Shown here: positions 1-12,040 of the stretch, one piece after another
How positions within the stretch are numbered: the stretch's first letter is position 1
Layout of the letters: every line of letters begins with the position of its first letter
Origin: Durusdinium trenchii
Taxonomy: Eukaryota; Sar; Dinophyceae; Suessiales; Symbiodiniaceae
Assembly: GCA_963970005.1 (NCBI GenBank)
Contig: CAXAMN010000002.1
Location: forward strand, 2,341,217-2,405,216
Direction of reading: 5' to 3'
Length of the DNA stretch: 64,000 bases
The notes under the pieces: model-generated
Databases searched by the model: none
Seen by the model: the letters and a program-made list of their open reading frames with translations, nothing else
What the model was told of the DNA's origin: nothing
Program-made: the position numbers and the translations under genes

Positions 1-937
1 TCTGAGCATGTCGTCGCACATGTAGCCCTAGCTCGGGACAATGACATGCTTGCATCGAGGAACAAGGACTTCATAATCCCTCCAATTTGTCCTATGTGTT
101 TACGAGGGCCAACGCGTGGCTCGGCGGAAAGGCTTCGAGAAGTCGCTTGCCGGTTTGCTCCATGCCTTTGCCATTTCTTTGACCAATTATTGAAGTAGAG
201 GATGTAGAGGCAACGTGGTTGATACATTTGATGTACTGAGCATGTTTCTAGTGTTCCTGCACTCACAACATGCTGCAAGAATGGATGCTACTCTCACTCG
301 AGGTGGAATGCTTGGAAGGTTCTATGCGGCATCGAATGCGAGGAAAGCGACTTTTGCCTTCTGGGGGTCAAGGAAATTCGTTCCTTGGACAAGCTTAAGA
401 TTTGCTGTCTTGCATGTTTGCACCTAAGGAATGTTTCTTGGTAGTTGGTAGCTTCACGCATCTTTTCAATTTGCGCATCGGCCAATTGCGTGCCAATTGC
501 GTATCAAAAGTACGTGGAAGTTCGCTCATCATTGCCTCAGTGCGCAAGCAAATCCGGCAGCCAACCTCCCGCAGTCACCTGTATGCTGCGCACAACGCTC
601 ACTCTGCGGAGCCCCAAAGGGATGCGACCTCCAAGCAGCGAAAGAACTTGTGATATACGTTCGTAGCTTCTTGCTTCGTTCGCCGATGGCCTCCAACCGA
701 AAAACGCGATGGGCCTCTCCAGCTTCTCTCCTTCGAAATGGAGCGAAATTGAGCAAATGCTCTGGAGAGGCCATCCGCACAGACAAAACAACTGAAGCCG
801 TGCTCGCATTGAAAGGACCGAGCACGGAAGTGGACAATGGCGACAGCCTGTTGTGGGGTACGGGCAGTTCTTCTCCAAACAGAGGAGTTTTCCGTTTTTC
901 CATGTGTTGTCTCTGTGAGAGGAGAAGAACCCTGCAG
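1..937. other. leader region with no recognised exon
   Basis: No exon can be supported here, although the acceptor at 936-937 shows that the repeat-protein gene starting at 938 must have at least one exon further upstream. Several frames are open for 60 to 165 codons on both strands between 500 and 1000, but none has a recognisable motif and they contradict each other. One single copy of the minisatellite core (GATGGCCTCCAACC) lies at about 685-698. Confidence 0.5.
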
Positions 938-3900
938 GTTTTGACCGATATGCTGTCGACATTCTTGAGGAGGTGCGCTTACCAAGCAGCCTAAAGCGTC
1001 TTGCTTTCGAAGGTGGATTCAATCAGAGCTTTGAGCGGGTGGAGTTTCCAGAGGGTCCCTTGACTTCAAATTCCGGAGCTGTGGGAAAAGGGTAGTTTTG
1101 GTCGAGCCCCGTTGAGGTCCATTCAATGAATTGTTGGAAGATTGTGCCAATATTCTCTGATAGACTTCTTACTGGAAACACGGGGCAAGGCCCGGCAAGG
1201 CCCGAACTTCAAGTAAACGTTGTGTGTCCGTTCTGGGTTTTTCTCCACCAGCCGAGCTGGTGGAAATCAGCTACCACCAGGGTCACGCATCCTGGTGCCT
1301 CACCGGCCTCACCTTTTCAGGTTTGGAGAGCCTCACCTTTGGAGGCAACTTCAAGCAGAGCCTGGAGCGCGTGAGGTTCCCTGTAAAGCTCCAAGCTTTG
1401 ACCTTGGGAAATCTCTTCAATCAAAGCCTTGAAGCTCGGAGGAGTGGAGTCCGATTTTTCGGAATCAACAACTTTGATTTAATCGGACTCCACTTAAATA
1501 GAACTATTCAAAGAACAATATTCTTCTCGCAACTTCATGGTTCTATTAATTTTCTATTCCTAAATGCCTCCACATCAGTCCGCTGAGGAGCACGTAAATC
1601 TTCCAGAAGGGCTGCGGAGCCTCGTGCTGGGCACTAGCTTCAACAAGTCGCTGCAACATGTGAAGCTTCCCAGCAGTCTGGTCTCCCTGTCTTTGGGCGC
1701 TTCATTCAATCAAGACTTGCGGATTCTTGGAGTAAAAAGGGATCGACCAAAACAACCCGGCCTCGACCACAAGCACAGGCAAGCTGTGAGTCCTGCAGTG
1801 GATGTCTCCAAGATGACTCTTTATACGGCAAATTGCATCATGTGTTGGATCCCATGTGTGCATTCCAAGGGAGGTAGAATTTCCTCGATCACTAAAGACT
1901 TTGGTTCTTGGCAGAAATTTTAATCAGAGTGCCTGGGCAGCATCCACATGGGGGTGGGCGATGGCGACGGTCCTCTACTGTATTTTTTCTCTTGCAGATC
2001 GGAATCCTATGTGCCATACACGGGATTTCATCACCAATCTCCGAAGGCAACTCTGTTTTCAAACCATGTTTTGCCATCCCTATTCCATGCGACGAGCAAT
2101 GCCGAGCTCTTCTTGTTTTGGGAGTCGAGCGTCGTGATCCGGTTTTCTGGTACGCAGAACGGGTAAAACAGCATAAGCTGCAGCATCCCCCACTGGACAG
2201 CAGGCAATGGCTCATCCTGCATGCTAGAATGGACACCTTTCGGTCACAACCACGGGATTTGCTTTAGATTTGCCTTGCCAAGTCTTGTAATTATTCCACG
2301 TCAAACCAGACAGCGGGGAATTGGGGAGTGGAGCAGAGTGCCAATGGAAGCCGTTGGTGGATTGAGGCATGGACGGCGTGAGGTTTCCAATCTCTTTGCA
2401 ACACCTTGAATTTGGTTCGTGCTTCAATCAGAGCCTGGATCAAACTTTACTTCCCAATTTGCTTTCGCTAACCTTGGGTGATGAATCTCGGTCGCAAGAG
2501 TTGCAGCAGTGCTCTGCCGCCCTCAAGGCAGGCATCGCCAAAACATGGATGCGGTCGTTCGTGGCGTCGTTCGGACCTTTGGGATGGTGCACCTTTGGGA
2601 GTGGACCTAAACGATGTGCACTGCCTTAAGGAATTCAACCAGAGCCTCGACGGCGTGGTCCTTCCAGAAACACTGGAGTTCTTGATTTTTGGCGCTTGCT
2701 TCAACCAGTCCTTGTTGAATGCTGATCTACCTGCATGTCTCAGCAGCTCCTGGCTGTGGATTTGTGGTCCAAGATTCTGTAACTTTTTACATTCAACAGC
2801 AGAGACTGGAGCAAGTAAACGCATTTGAGGCTTGAAGCTTGGCAAGAATTTCAACCAGTGCCTAGAAGGAGTCAAGTTTCCTAGCCACTTGGCACAGAAA
2901 CAGTTCCCGAGCTCTATATAGGTGTGTGTGTGTGTGTGTTAAAGACTTAAAGTACGGAGATTCGACAAAGAACTCTCAGAGTCCTTAGCAAAGGAACAAT
3001 GGACTCAAGCCCATTGGTTGAGGGTCTCTTCAGAAACACACTTTTAAGAGTTACTCAGCAACCAAAGGGCCACAGTTAATTACATGTGGATTCCAAGTCT
3101 ATGCATGCAAGTGCTGATCAACCTGGTAGACGTAGACTCCAAAAAGGCAGATTTGACAACGGAGACCCGGTCGTCAAAGTCTTGTGTCTCAGGAAAACTT
3201 CAGAGCATAATTTTTGGTCAGCGCTTTGACCAAACCTTGGAAGCATCCTTTCCTGCAGAGTTGCAGAGCTTGACCTTCGGCGAGGCTGGGCAACTGAGAA
3301 CCAAGAGAAGCCTTTCAACGGAACTGAACACAAGGACTGTGTGTTGCAAACGGTGGCTTCCATCCTTGTAGGACTTCAATCAAAGCATAGAGTCCGTTCG
3401 TTTGCCTGAAAAGCTTCAAAGACTATGCTTCGGGAGATCTTTCAATCAAAGTCTGGAGAAGGTAGCACTTCCAAGCCTTCAGCATTTGGTATTTGGTTGG
3501 AGCTCCTTAGAGAGAATACACATGAACAAACAACTTTTGCTTTGTATAACAGATTTCAACATATTTCAACCCCGTTTTTGCCCACAACCTATGTAGTGGC
3601 TTCTCCGAGGTTTTAACCACTGCTTGGATGGCGTGCATTTGCCCAATCTGCGCACTTTGACCTTCGGATCAAATTTCAATCAACCTCTACTGGCGGTGAC
3701 ATTTCCAAAGCTTCAGACATTGACGTTTGGGGAGAACTTCAATCAGAGCTTGAAAGACACGAGTTTTCCATCCACGCTCCGACAACTGACCTTCGGGTAT
3801 CGTTTTGATCAACCATTGGATGTGGATCTTCCGAAGGGACTTCGGTCTTTAAAATTTGGAAGCTTGTTCAATCACAGTCTGGAGCATGTGCAACTTCCCT

Positions 3901-5592
3901 GCCTCGAAAGTCTGACGTTCGGCTTTTGCTTCAACCAGAGCTCCCTGGCCGAATTGGTGAGGAGCCTTCGGCCGTGGCATTCTTGAAGTCTGTTTTGATA
4001 TGATTTGAATGAACACTCGACCCTTTGGGCAAGCCCTCTACACAGGCTTTTAACAGAGGATCCTGTTCCGGTGGGGCCTCAAAGCCTACGGACCAAAAAG
4101 CTGCTCAAAAAAGACCTCACAGCCTCTGCTCAAAACAAATTCCGGACCCAGGCCCACAAAACCCAAGCAGCGAATGGAAGAACTTCGTCTGACGATGGCG
4201 CAAGCCAAGGGAGAATGTTTGAAACTTTAAGAGTCGAAAGGGCAGGGCTGAAGAAGTTCTGAAACTGCAGGAATTTTGGAGTTGTGCCAAAGATTGTTTG
4301 TAGATGGAGATTCTTTTGAGATTTGCGTTGAGCTTCCGAAGTTTTGTGAGCCTTTGAAGCTTTACAGGTTGCACTGGATCCCCATGAATGAATTCCAACA
4401 ACTCCACCGCCCAGGCTTAGAAAAAACACGATTGCCCGACAGCATCCGATCTTTGACGTTTGGCTGGCACTTCAACCAGAACCTGCAACGCGTTCAGATG
4501 CACCTCGCCGGTGGAAAGGAATAAGCACCAGTCATTCGAAGGGTTGCAGATAGCACGAGGGCCGGGTTCAACACCTTGAAGCTGCACCAGGTTGTCCTTT
4601 TCCCTATTCTGTCGTTCCTTTGTCAAAAGTATGTGCCGTGCAAGCTAGATGACCACCTGATCCAAGCTACTGCAAAAGCAACAGTGCACCCTTGCCCCGC
4701 CACACAACACACATGACTGGGAGGAACAGAATGGAACAGAGGCATTTTTGGCAAAACCCCAAAACGGTGGGCGCACGTCCCGTTGGTGAACGAGTAACTG
4801 TCGCCACCAGTTGTCGCTCGCTCAGTTCACTTGGTTTCAAGGCCTGCTCGCTTGGAGAGTCTGACCTTTGAGGGGAAATTCAATCGCAGCCTGGTTGGCG
4901 TGGATTTTCCACAGCATTTGGCCTCTCTGACCTTTGGAGAAAAGTTCAATCAAAGCACCTTGGATTTTTGTCATTTGATTACACTACACTGACAAACTCA
5001 CTAACATGGTTGTGGAACCCCCCCTGTTTGTAGAGCCAAGTCGTTTTCCCGAGGCCTATTCTCCACTTCCATGTTTGTGGGTCAAAGTGTATGTATATTA
5101 TATAATGTTCTATTTGAACAATCAATATCTATATAATCACTTCCAAAAACAACAGATCAAAAACATAAGCACACGGCGATGAGCAATCCAAATATGAATT
5201 GAAATTTGGAACAAGTCAAAGGATTGTGAAGATGTTCATGTCACTGAGGTTTGGAGTGTGTGAAGCTTCCGAAGAACTTGAGGACCCTAACCTTCGGAGA
5301 TGATTTTGATCAAGCTCTTCAACATGTAGCCTTTCCAGACAGTCTGGAAGAACTCACCTTTGGCGAGAGCTTTCATCAAAGCTGGGAGGAGGTTGCTTTG
5401 CCTGCCAGCTTAAAGTCCTTGAAGTTTGGCAAACGATTTATTCCAAAGTTGGAAGCTGCAAAGCTTCCGGAAAACCTGGAGTGCTTGATCTTTGCATCCT
5501 CGGGTCATGCTTTTGATCAGAGCTTGCGGCATGCGAGTCTGCCCAGCCACATTCAGCGATTGCAGACTGGGAGCATTTTGGTGAGTGCCTAG
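938..5592 (+). CDS. FNIP-repeat (LRR-like) protein gene, 13 exons, 5' end missing
   Basis: The product is built almost entirely of about 26 copies of a 22-23 residue unit, consensus LxSLTFGxxFNQSLExVxLP, which matches the FNIP repeat known from Dictyostelium and abundant in dinoflagellates; such repeats form leucine-rich-repeat-like solenoids that probably bind partners. Exons that keep frame from one to the next: 938-1054, 1321-1430, 1588-1721, 1870-1928, 2367-2482, 2631-2745, 2830-2883, 3193-3284, 3372-3501, 3610-3939, 4415-4499, 4842-4954, 5249 to about 5592. Every junction rebuilds an intact repeat, for example FNQS joined to LEKTRLP across the intron at 3940. Every acceptor is AG followed by G; donors are two GT, seven GC and three GA. 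No catalytic domain, signal peptide or membrane segment is visible. The start is not found. The last exon either ends at TAG 5590-5592 or is spliced at GTGAGT near 5581. Function unknown. Confidence 0.85.
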
Positions 5593-7380
5593 GACAAAGG
5601 ATTTCCTGGCCTTTCGTTTCCGTTTTCTTCAGCTGCAAGAGGCTGAACTTATCGTTCGCAGCTTGTGCAATAGATTTGGTTGCCGAGGGCATGAAGAGGC
5701 TACATTGCTACATTTGGCATATTTTTAGATTTTTTTCCTGAGTATATAGCGGCTTTTAAACACCATGAGCAAAGGAAGCAGGTTCTAGTGCCAAGGAACC
5801 ACATGTGTGCTTCATGCCCTACAACTGCAAGGATTCGAATCATTTGGCTCGCCCAAGCTGCAGCGTGCCAATGTGCACTGTTTCCCTGGACGCCAGTAGC
5901 TTGAACCATCGCTCAATCTGTGCTGGGCACCAGGAGTACTTTTGAACACATCCCGAGGGCTGGCTGAAGTCCAAGCCGCCGTGGGGTTGACACTCTTGCC
6001 CGTTGAATATGTCTCAAAAAGAAGCGCTGGTGCAAGAAGGGGATAGGTCACCTTTTGTCTTTGAGAAGATTACCTTGGGGGGCGATTTTCAGCGTGTTCG
6101 GCTGGGGTCTAGAGCACTTTCATGCACAAACACATGAATGTTGGACGACGGTGCTCATGCTCAAGCTATGAACTTTTGCCCTTGACACCGCCAAGGAGAT
6201 TGACACCACAAAAGGACCATTGGCAGGGCTTTTGGTCCTCTACAAAATGAGCCGGGAGCCCTTGCAGGGTTTTTCGGCATGTTCAGGGTGTTGGAGTGTC
6301 AAGAATCAAGCGAAATGCTGAAATTCAATCGACTCGCAGTTGGGCTTGTGGAATGTTTAGCTGCTAGGAACACGAGGACGCTACTAGGAACAAAGGGCAT
6401 CGCTACTAGGAGCAAGGACGCTACTAGTAGCTCCTGGCCATGCTACTAGGAACAAGAAGCTTAGTCCCTCCATTTCTGAGCACGTCCAAATCTGCAGAGC
6501 ATGACGCTGAGGAGAGTCGCGCCTGAAGCAGCATGCGCGCAAAGTCATTGAGATGCCTGTCTTGGCTTCTAGCATCTGGGACAGACAAGGGCTTCTGTAA
6601 CCATGGCGACACGTATAGGCACGTAAACATTCAGTCACACATTTGTATGCATGTGTATGTTTCATTTTTGTGTATCAATACATACTCTTTGTACGTATAT
6701 CATTTGTGTTGCAGTCACAAACAACAATGTTTGTGAATGAATGTTTCCCAATCAAGACAGAGAACATCTTTAAGTCGTTCTCAAAAAATGGCGGAGCAGA
6801 AAGCAATGCATGCATGCACGGGAGCGCCTCAAGTTACAGAGAAAGCACTTAGAGTCAAACTAGTGGTTGTAGGGTGTCTAACACTATGGCTTGTTCGTAC
6901 TTTGCGTGTGCTCCCCTTTTTCCTGCTTGGGCCTACCGGGTGAAGGTTACAAGATGAGTGCATCAATGAACACATTTGGGAACATGAGTCACTGTGAGTC
7001 TCGGGAACTCAACCAGTCTGGCAAGCAGCAAAAAGCCTCAGTCTCAAGAAGCTTCGGTGGGCTCTAAGACCCGAATGTTGGGGAGACAATCCCTGAATCA
7101 GACGCGACAATGAGGTGAGAAGTTCCAAGGCTGGAGCTTGCTGGCGGATCCAGCTGAGAATATAAAAGATCAAACAGTTTCGAGACCCTTTACTGAAAAT
7201 GAATGCATACTCTTGCAAGGCTATCATGTTGACACTTGTTCGAATAGCCTTTCAATCACATCAGACCGGCTTTTGTAATCAGGGAGATATACACTTGAAC
7301 TTCACTTGTTTCCCACTGCCCTTGAAAGAATATCGTATTCTTTTGGATGTCCCTCTCTCCTTTGCATTTTTCGATTCAGG
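5593..7380. other. intergenic or intronic stretch
   Basis: No exon is supported. A possible last FNIP remnant (KITLGGDF) lies near 6067-6090. A dispersed repeat of the CTACTAGGA type occupies 6368-6462. The rest is plain sequence with short TG- and AT-rich runs. Confidence 0.4.
6368..6462. repeat. CTACTAGGARCAAGGACG dispersed repeat
   Basis: Four imperfect copies of a unit resembling GCTACTAGGAACAAGGAC occur head to tail here. The same family recurs at 24378-24405, 26865-27010 and 54648-54716. It shares the core CTAGTAGC with the 21-bp minisatellite family elsewhere in the window. Confidence 0.7.
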
Positions 7381-7399
7381 CTACCACGATGGCATCAGA

Positions 7400-8600
7400 G
7401 CCTGCGATCTTGTCGAGGTGCCTCGAAAGTCGCTTCGCTTTTCTGGGTCGGACTGTCACCCGCTGGTCTCAGCGTTGCAGAAATCTGATCAGACTTGGAC
7501 AGAGAGGAGGGTCTAAAATCTACACTTTGCAAGAAGCTCCTCTAAGCGCGAACATGTAGAGCATCGTGAGTCCTTGGGAGTAGATGCTTTGGCGTCAACT
7601 TGCTTTCAGGAGCTGGGCCATCATGCTGGATTAAGCAGCGCCCAGGTCTGCAGATCTCGTTCTTGCTTTGCACACGTGCCTTTGAAGACGGTTTTTGGAT
7701 GGTTTCAGTTTCAATGGCTAGACAACTGCAGGATGAGTATTTTCTGGCTTAGTTGCACACCTGGATTTCAGATGAGAATGGTGGGAGTGAGGAGCGACTA
7801 CTCAGAGGTCTTTCGGACTCATAGCTGTGGTGCTTCGACGAAGCCTGGGCTTACACCGTTTGGGGCCATGCAACTGCTAGGCAATCCGGGAGACCATAAA
7901 GGAGTTCCCGCACTTGGACAAGCGAGGACATGGATCATGCCTGTGAGTGCTTGCAGATGTGAAGTTGCTGAAGTAGACGATAAGTATCCATTTTGTTTCT
8001 GGATCCAAGAGAGGCAAGATAATTAGATCTAGGATGTATTCGTCAGTATCTTCTGTGATGCACTCAAAACCATGTCGCATAGGAGTCGCTGAGATCATAG
8101 CAGTCGTGGCCCCAGTGGTTCAGCTACCAACTTTGGGTCTCAGATGTCTCGCATTGCAACCAAAGGCTTTGCATGGGCTGGACGCATGGCCCCAACATCA
8201 GATACAAACACTCAGATTGGGGGTCTTTGTGAAACAGTTCTGCTTCCAATCATTGAAGGGTAGAAGCACGGCAGCTGCGATCGGCTGGCTTTACTGGAAG
8301 CTGATCTTCTTCCTGTGCGCCACAGCAACCTTTTTCCATCGCTCTTTTGCTTCAACCAAGGTTGCTTTGCATTTCTCGTTGGACCCAAAGGTGGACACCA
8401 ACGCGATGTCAGATTCTCAGTGTCAACGGATCATAGCGCCAAGACCTACCAGTTGGCACCATGCAATTGGGAGGAACTTGCAAGACATTGGGAGTGTGGA
8501 TGAATGTGGGAGATTGGTTCAACGTGTTTGAGGGTTTCCATGACCTTCGCTGTTGGCAAGCTGCTTCGCTATGCCGCACTTTGGGACTTCGCGCTACGTC
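7400..8600 (+). pseudogene. decayed FNIP-repeat segment
   Basis: Fragments of the FNIP unit can be read in changing frames with deletions: IQTLRLG followed by CFQSLKG near 8195-8262, SLFCFNQGCF near 8340-8370, and GDWFNVFEGFHDL near 8508-8550. Weaker traces are VPLKTVFGW near 7675 and VPRKSLRF near 7420. Each lacks one or more residues of the consensus or changes frame, unlike the clean gene at 938-5592. This suggests an old paralogue or the eroded 3' end of the array. Some pieces could still be exons of a divergent gene. Confidence 0.4.
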
Positions 8601-9747
8601 GCGCTACGTCGCAGGTTTGTCAGAACGAGGACTGACCAATGTGACCAATGTGAAGATGCACAAGCTAATTTTTAGGATTTAAAGGGTGTCAAGCATGACT
8701 TCTATGGATATTCTGCTTGTTTTCTGGAGTTTTGCTGAGGCTGGTGGCTCATTTGGCCACTGCCACGGCGCGCTCCAGTAGAGAGGTGCTTTCGTGCAAG
8801 TTTGCGATTGGTTTCCAGGTCATATGGGGTGACTTCATAGGTTGTGCCGAGCCAGTTCTACATGTCCGATTTGTGCCGAAGCAAGAGAGATGCCACAACA
8901 CACCTGATGGGCCTGACATGTTTATGCGAAGGGACATGATCTCTTCACAGATGATACTTATAGTTGAACTTAGTTGTTACGATATATAAAGCATCACGCA
9001 TTCAATGTGAAGCGAAGACCTCCGAAAGATGCCAACAGCCCTTCTACGAACCTTCCAAACATCCTGGTTGACTCAAATCCAAGCTGTACAGTGTACAGCC
9101 TAGGCCGTGTTGGTGTAGAGCATCTTAAGTCCAGCACTTGTCAGGGCGCCAACCATTGGAATAGCCAGGGCCCTTGACAGTACTGCATGCTGCAGGCAAT
9201 TTGAATGTGGTGTTGCACATCCTTGCTATGGGCAATCCTAGAATTTTTGGAGTCTGAAACATAGCAAGCAGGCGAAACATAGCAAGGCACTGGCAGAACA
9301 TTTGACAGACCTTGGGGTGCATCGAACTCAATGAGGTCAGGAGACAACGAACCAGATCTGGCAGATGTCTCAGCTTCCTCCATTTCACAAGAGCGTACGA
9401 ACATGCCACAAGTAGTATCAAGTAGCTAGCTGCTGAATGGTCTTAGATTTGGAGACACATTTGCAATGGGGCTGGGGCTTTTTCATCGGATCTTTTATCT
9501 TTTGTAAAGTTCTCAACAGCAGCGTTGAGAGGCATGACCGACCTCAGAATCTGCCTCCAGAGGCCTCGTGATTGTGTGAATCTGGGACCCGAAGTTATAT
9601 CTAGCGACATTTGTAAGACCAGACTTTTGTTGGGAACTATTGGGAACCTGATTTTGGCGCTTTTCAGTAGCCCGAACCTAGTAAGATTGCCAAACCCACC
9701 ACTCACAAGCACTTTGCCTTCCTCGTTGTTTATCTGCGACCTTTTGC
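8601..9747. other. stretch without supported gene
   Basis: A tandem 11-bp duplication (GCGCTACGTCG twice) lies near 8590-8611. Open frames exist on both strands at 9440-9800, but they overlap and none carries a recognisable motif. Confidence 0.35.
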
Positions 9748-9841
9748 AGGCTCTCTCGGTGGAGGTGATTATCGATGTCATCAATTCCAGTGTTGGGCGC
9801 ATGAAGAAGGAGGGCTGGGAGGAGGCCTCACCGATGCGAAG
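9748..9841 (+). CDS. anonymous internal exon
   Basis: The exon follows a pyrimidine-rich tract and TTTTGCAG, and is followed by AAG|GTGAAG. The frame beginning GCTCTCTCG encodes a helical, charged peptide (ALSVEVIIDVINSSVGRMKK, then EGWEEASPMRR). The AG|G acceptor is typical of the well-resolved genes in this window. It does not join in phase with the exon at 10078, so another exon must lie between them. No family was recognised. Confidence 0.4.
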
Positions 9842-10077
9842 GTGAAGTTTTCTGCGGGCGAGGTGAACAGCGCCTTCTCAACGGCTTCTCAACGGCCTTG
9901 AGTCAGTGTCAACAGTTTCTCGGAACTGCAAAAGGCTTGTGTCTCGCGGTGCTTTCATTCTTGCTCAAGTCGCTTTGCTTGTCCTGAAATTTGCAATGGG
10001 ATGACACTTCCATATTGGCACGCTGGTAGGGTGAGTGGGATTTGAGACACCTGTCTCATCCTGTGCTTTCAACACAG

Positions 10078-10146
10078 GTGTTCAACTTGATGTTCGACCT
10101 CCCTGAACTGCGCTTGCCAACGAAGAAGGCCGCGGAGGCGCTGTAG
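10078..10146 (+). CDS. anonymous terminal exon
   Basis: The sequence TTTCAACACAG precedes 23 codons that end in TAG at 10144-10146. The peptide is VFNLMFDLPELRLPTKKAAE followed by AL. The acceptor is AG|G. The clean frame, strong acceptor and in-frame stop suggest the 3' end of a gene whose internal exon may be at 9748-9841. The family was not recognised. Confidence 0.4.
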   Translation: MFNLMFDLPELRLPTKKAAEAL

Positions 10147-10521
10147 GGAGGAGGAAGAAGCCCCAGGGAGGAAGGGCAGAAGCCGTGGTAGTTTCCAAAG
10201 GTCACTCACCAGATGGGAAAGGGCTCAGTTTCCCTGTCCTGGGATTTTATGGACTAGTGACTAGTGACTAGGTAAGGAATCATTCGGCAACAAAAGAGAG
10301 CAGTCGAATGGCCACAAGAGAGCAGCAGGTTACGCAGGACTGGTCTGGATACGACGGGACCGAGTGCCGCCTGCCATTTTTTGGAACGACTGCAGCATTC
10401 GGAGCGGTTGATGCCAAATAGAAGGGACCTGTGGCATTGAGAGTTGCCTCTGAGCCTCTCAGAGCAACTGTGTGAAGCCTAGCCTTCAAACGACTCATTG
10501 CATCCAGAGATGAGAAAGCTT

Positions 10522-11043
10522 TCAGGCCTTGCTTTCGGCCTTCAAGCATGCAAGACCGGGAGTGAGGGCCTTAAAGTCACTGAATAGAGCCGATCGCGGA
10601 CCTTGCGTGACACGGTTGTCGTCCAAACATCCAAAGCAAAGGGGTAAGACGCCATCAATGCCATGGTCTTTTGCGATCCAAAGAGGTGCGCCACGCCACT
10701 CCCTTTCGCCCAGGTGGATTTTCCTTTGGAATCGGTGCTGCGAATTCGCAGGAGCGCACATGGCTTGAGCCACAGCAGTGGAGGGGGTCCACAAATTAGA
10801 TTGTGAAGCTTGAGGTTCCGAATTCCAATTTGTTGGGAGGCCTGAGGGAGTAGTGAATATTGGGAAGCATGGTAGGTGCGGTTCAGGCAGTTCAGCAGCG
10901 GACAGAAGTACATGACCATCTACTTCATACATGTCTAGAGCATAAAGTGGATGTATTGTGAGATGTTTCTCTTTCGTGTGTGCTTTGATGACTCTTGTAG
11001 GAACACCACTGCGCAGCTGCAGTTCATCCGCCATGCAGTTCAT
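10522..11043 (-). CDS. hypothetical protein, minus strand
   Basis: This is a 173-codon open frame with balanced composition starting at an ATG, or at a second in-frame ATG giving MADELQLRSGVPTRVIKAHT. There are no low-complexity tracts or obvious membrane segments. It would be the only gene of this orientation in the first 25 kb, against a + strand trend, so it could belong to a mobile element or be an antisense shadow. No motif was recognised. Confidence 0.3.
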   Translation of the reverse strand: MNCMADELQLRSGVPTRVIKAHTKEKHLTIHPLYALDMYEVDGHVLLSAAELPEPHLPCFPIFTTPSGLPTNWNSEPQASQSNLWTPSTAVAQAMCAPANSQHRFQRKIHLGEREWRGAPLWIAKDHGIDGVLPLCFGCLDDNRVTQGPRSALFSDFKALTPGLACLKAESKA

Positions 11044-12040
11044 TCCTCAGCGACGGTGATCACCCTCGATGCTCGCAGCGCGCGCGATGGCGGCGGCCAC
11101 ACGCGGCGGCGAGGTGATGGGACTCAGCACGCCGCTGAATTGGTCCGAGCACAAGCCGTGTGACACCTGGAGTCTGCCGTTCTGCCGGTTTTGGAACGGG
11201 GTGGACACACAGGATTTGCAGGACTTGGCCACACGTTCATTACTTATTAATGCTGGACGACATCATACTTTCTGCTCCCAAAGGCAATTGTGAAGACAGC
11301 CCGAGGTTACCGCCAATCACAGGTCTTCCAGGTGGAGAGGCAAGACCGTTTGGGATCAGTGCTTGGCAGTCAACTGTAGACTCCAGACCGAACATGTGCT
11401 TGATGAGTCTCAGTCTCAATGGTTCTGAAGCAAAATTCCACTCCACCGTTTATTGCAACGCCAAGTCCAGCGTCAGTACATGTGCATAGCGTGCCCAGGT
11501 GACTGCTGTACTGTCAACATTTTCAGCTTTAGCAGACATTTTGTGGAGTGGCCTGATGTTGGATGTACAGACCCTTGTTGGATGTATAGACCTTGGTTTC
11601 CTTCCAATTCTATTCAACTATATATATCTCTTTGATTTGCTGCCGGTCTCGGTAAACCTCTTGTGCTGCTTGCTGTCTGCAGGGGTCCGCTAATACCGCG
11701 GGGCCTGGCAACTGTCAGAGCTCCAAGTCGTCGGTGAAGCTTGGGCTGTCCCAGCTTGGACGGTGGCGGCTGCGGATTCGCCCCGCGTGACTCTGCGCGT
11801 TTGCGCGGAGCATGTTTGCACAATGGAACAGTGCTTCCTTGTGACTCTGCTGTAGTAACTGTAGTAAGGGCTACATATCACGAAAGCCAGCCGATAGGCT
11901 AGGCTGGAGTCGTCGATGGGCGAACGAAGTGAGTATTAGGGGGTGCCAGAGCCTGGTGGGGGAGAGCGAAAAAAAAGGCAGGCTGTGGTGATGCAAGTGA
12001 TGTAATCGACTGATAGTGCATCATTAGCATCATGAGGGGT
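11044..12040. other. stretch with weak exon candidates
   Basis: A GC-rich patch at 11060-11200 is open in several frames on both strands; an acceptor-like TTGTAG precedes it at about 11000. A second patch at 11684-11790 follows CTGTCTGCAG and is open for 34 codons. Neither could be assigned. A 46-bp element at 11896-11941 is shared with 48952-48996. Confidence 0.3.
11896..11941 (+). repeat. dispersed element, copy 1 (AGGCTAGGCTG...GCGAACGAAGTGAG)
   Basis: The element starts AGGCTAGGCTG and ends CGAACGAAGTGAGTATTAGG. A second copy lies at 48952-48996 in the same orientation, with the two outer blocks identical and only the middle 13 or so bases different. Confidence 0.65.

Noticed and set aside
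4276..4414. Additional FNIP-like exon (CVELPKFCEPLKLYRL) before 4415
   Set aside because: Phase analysis shows that the preceding exon joins exactly at 4415, so this stretch is intron. The resemblance is weak.
11921..11941. Prokaryotic repeat, CRISPR or integron-type site
   Set aside because: There are only two copies 37 kb apart, no spacer array and no associated genes, and the surroundings are clearly eukaryotic.
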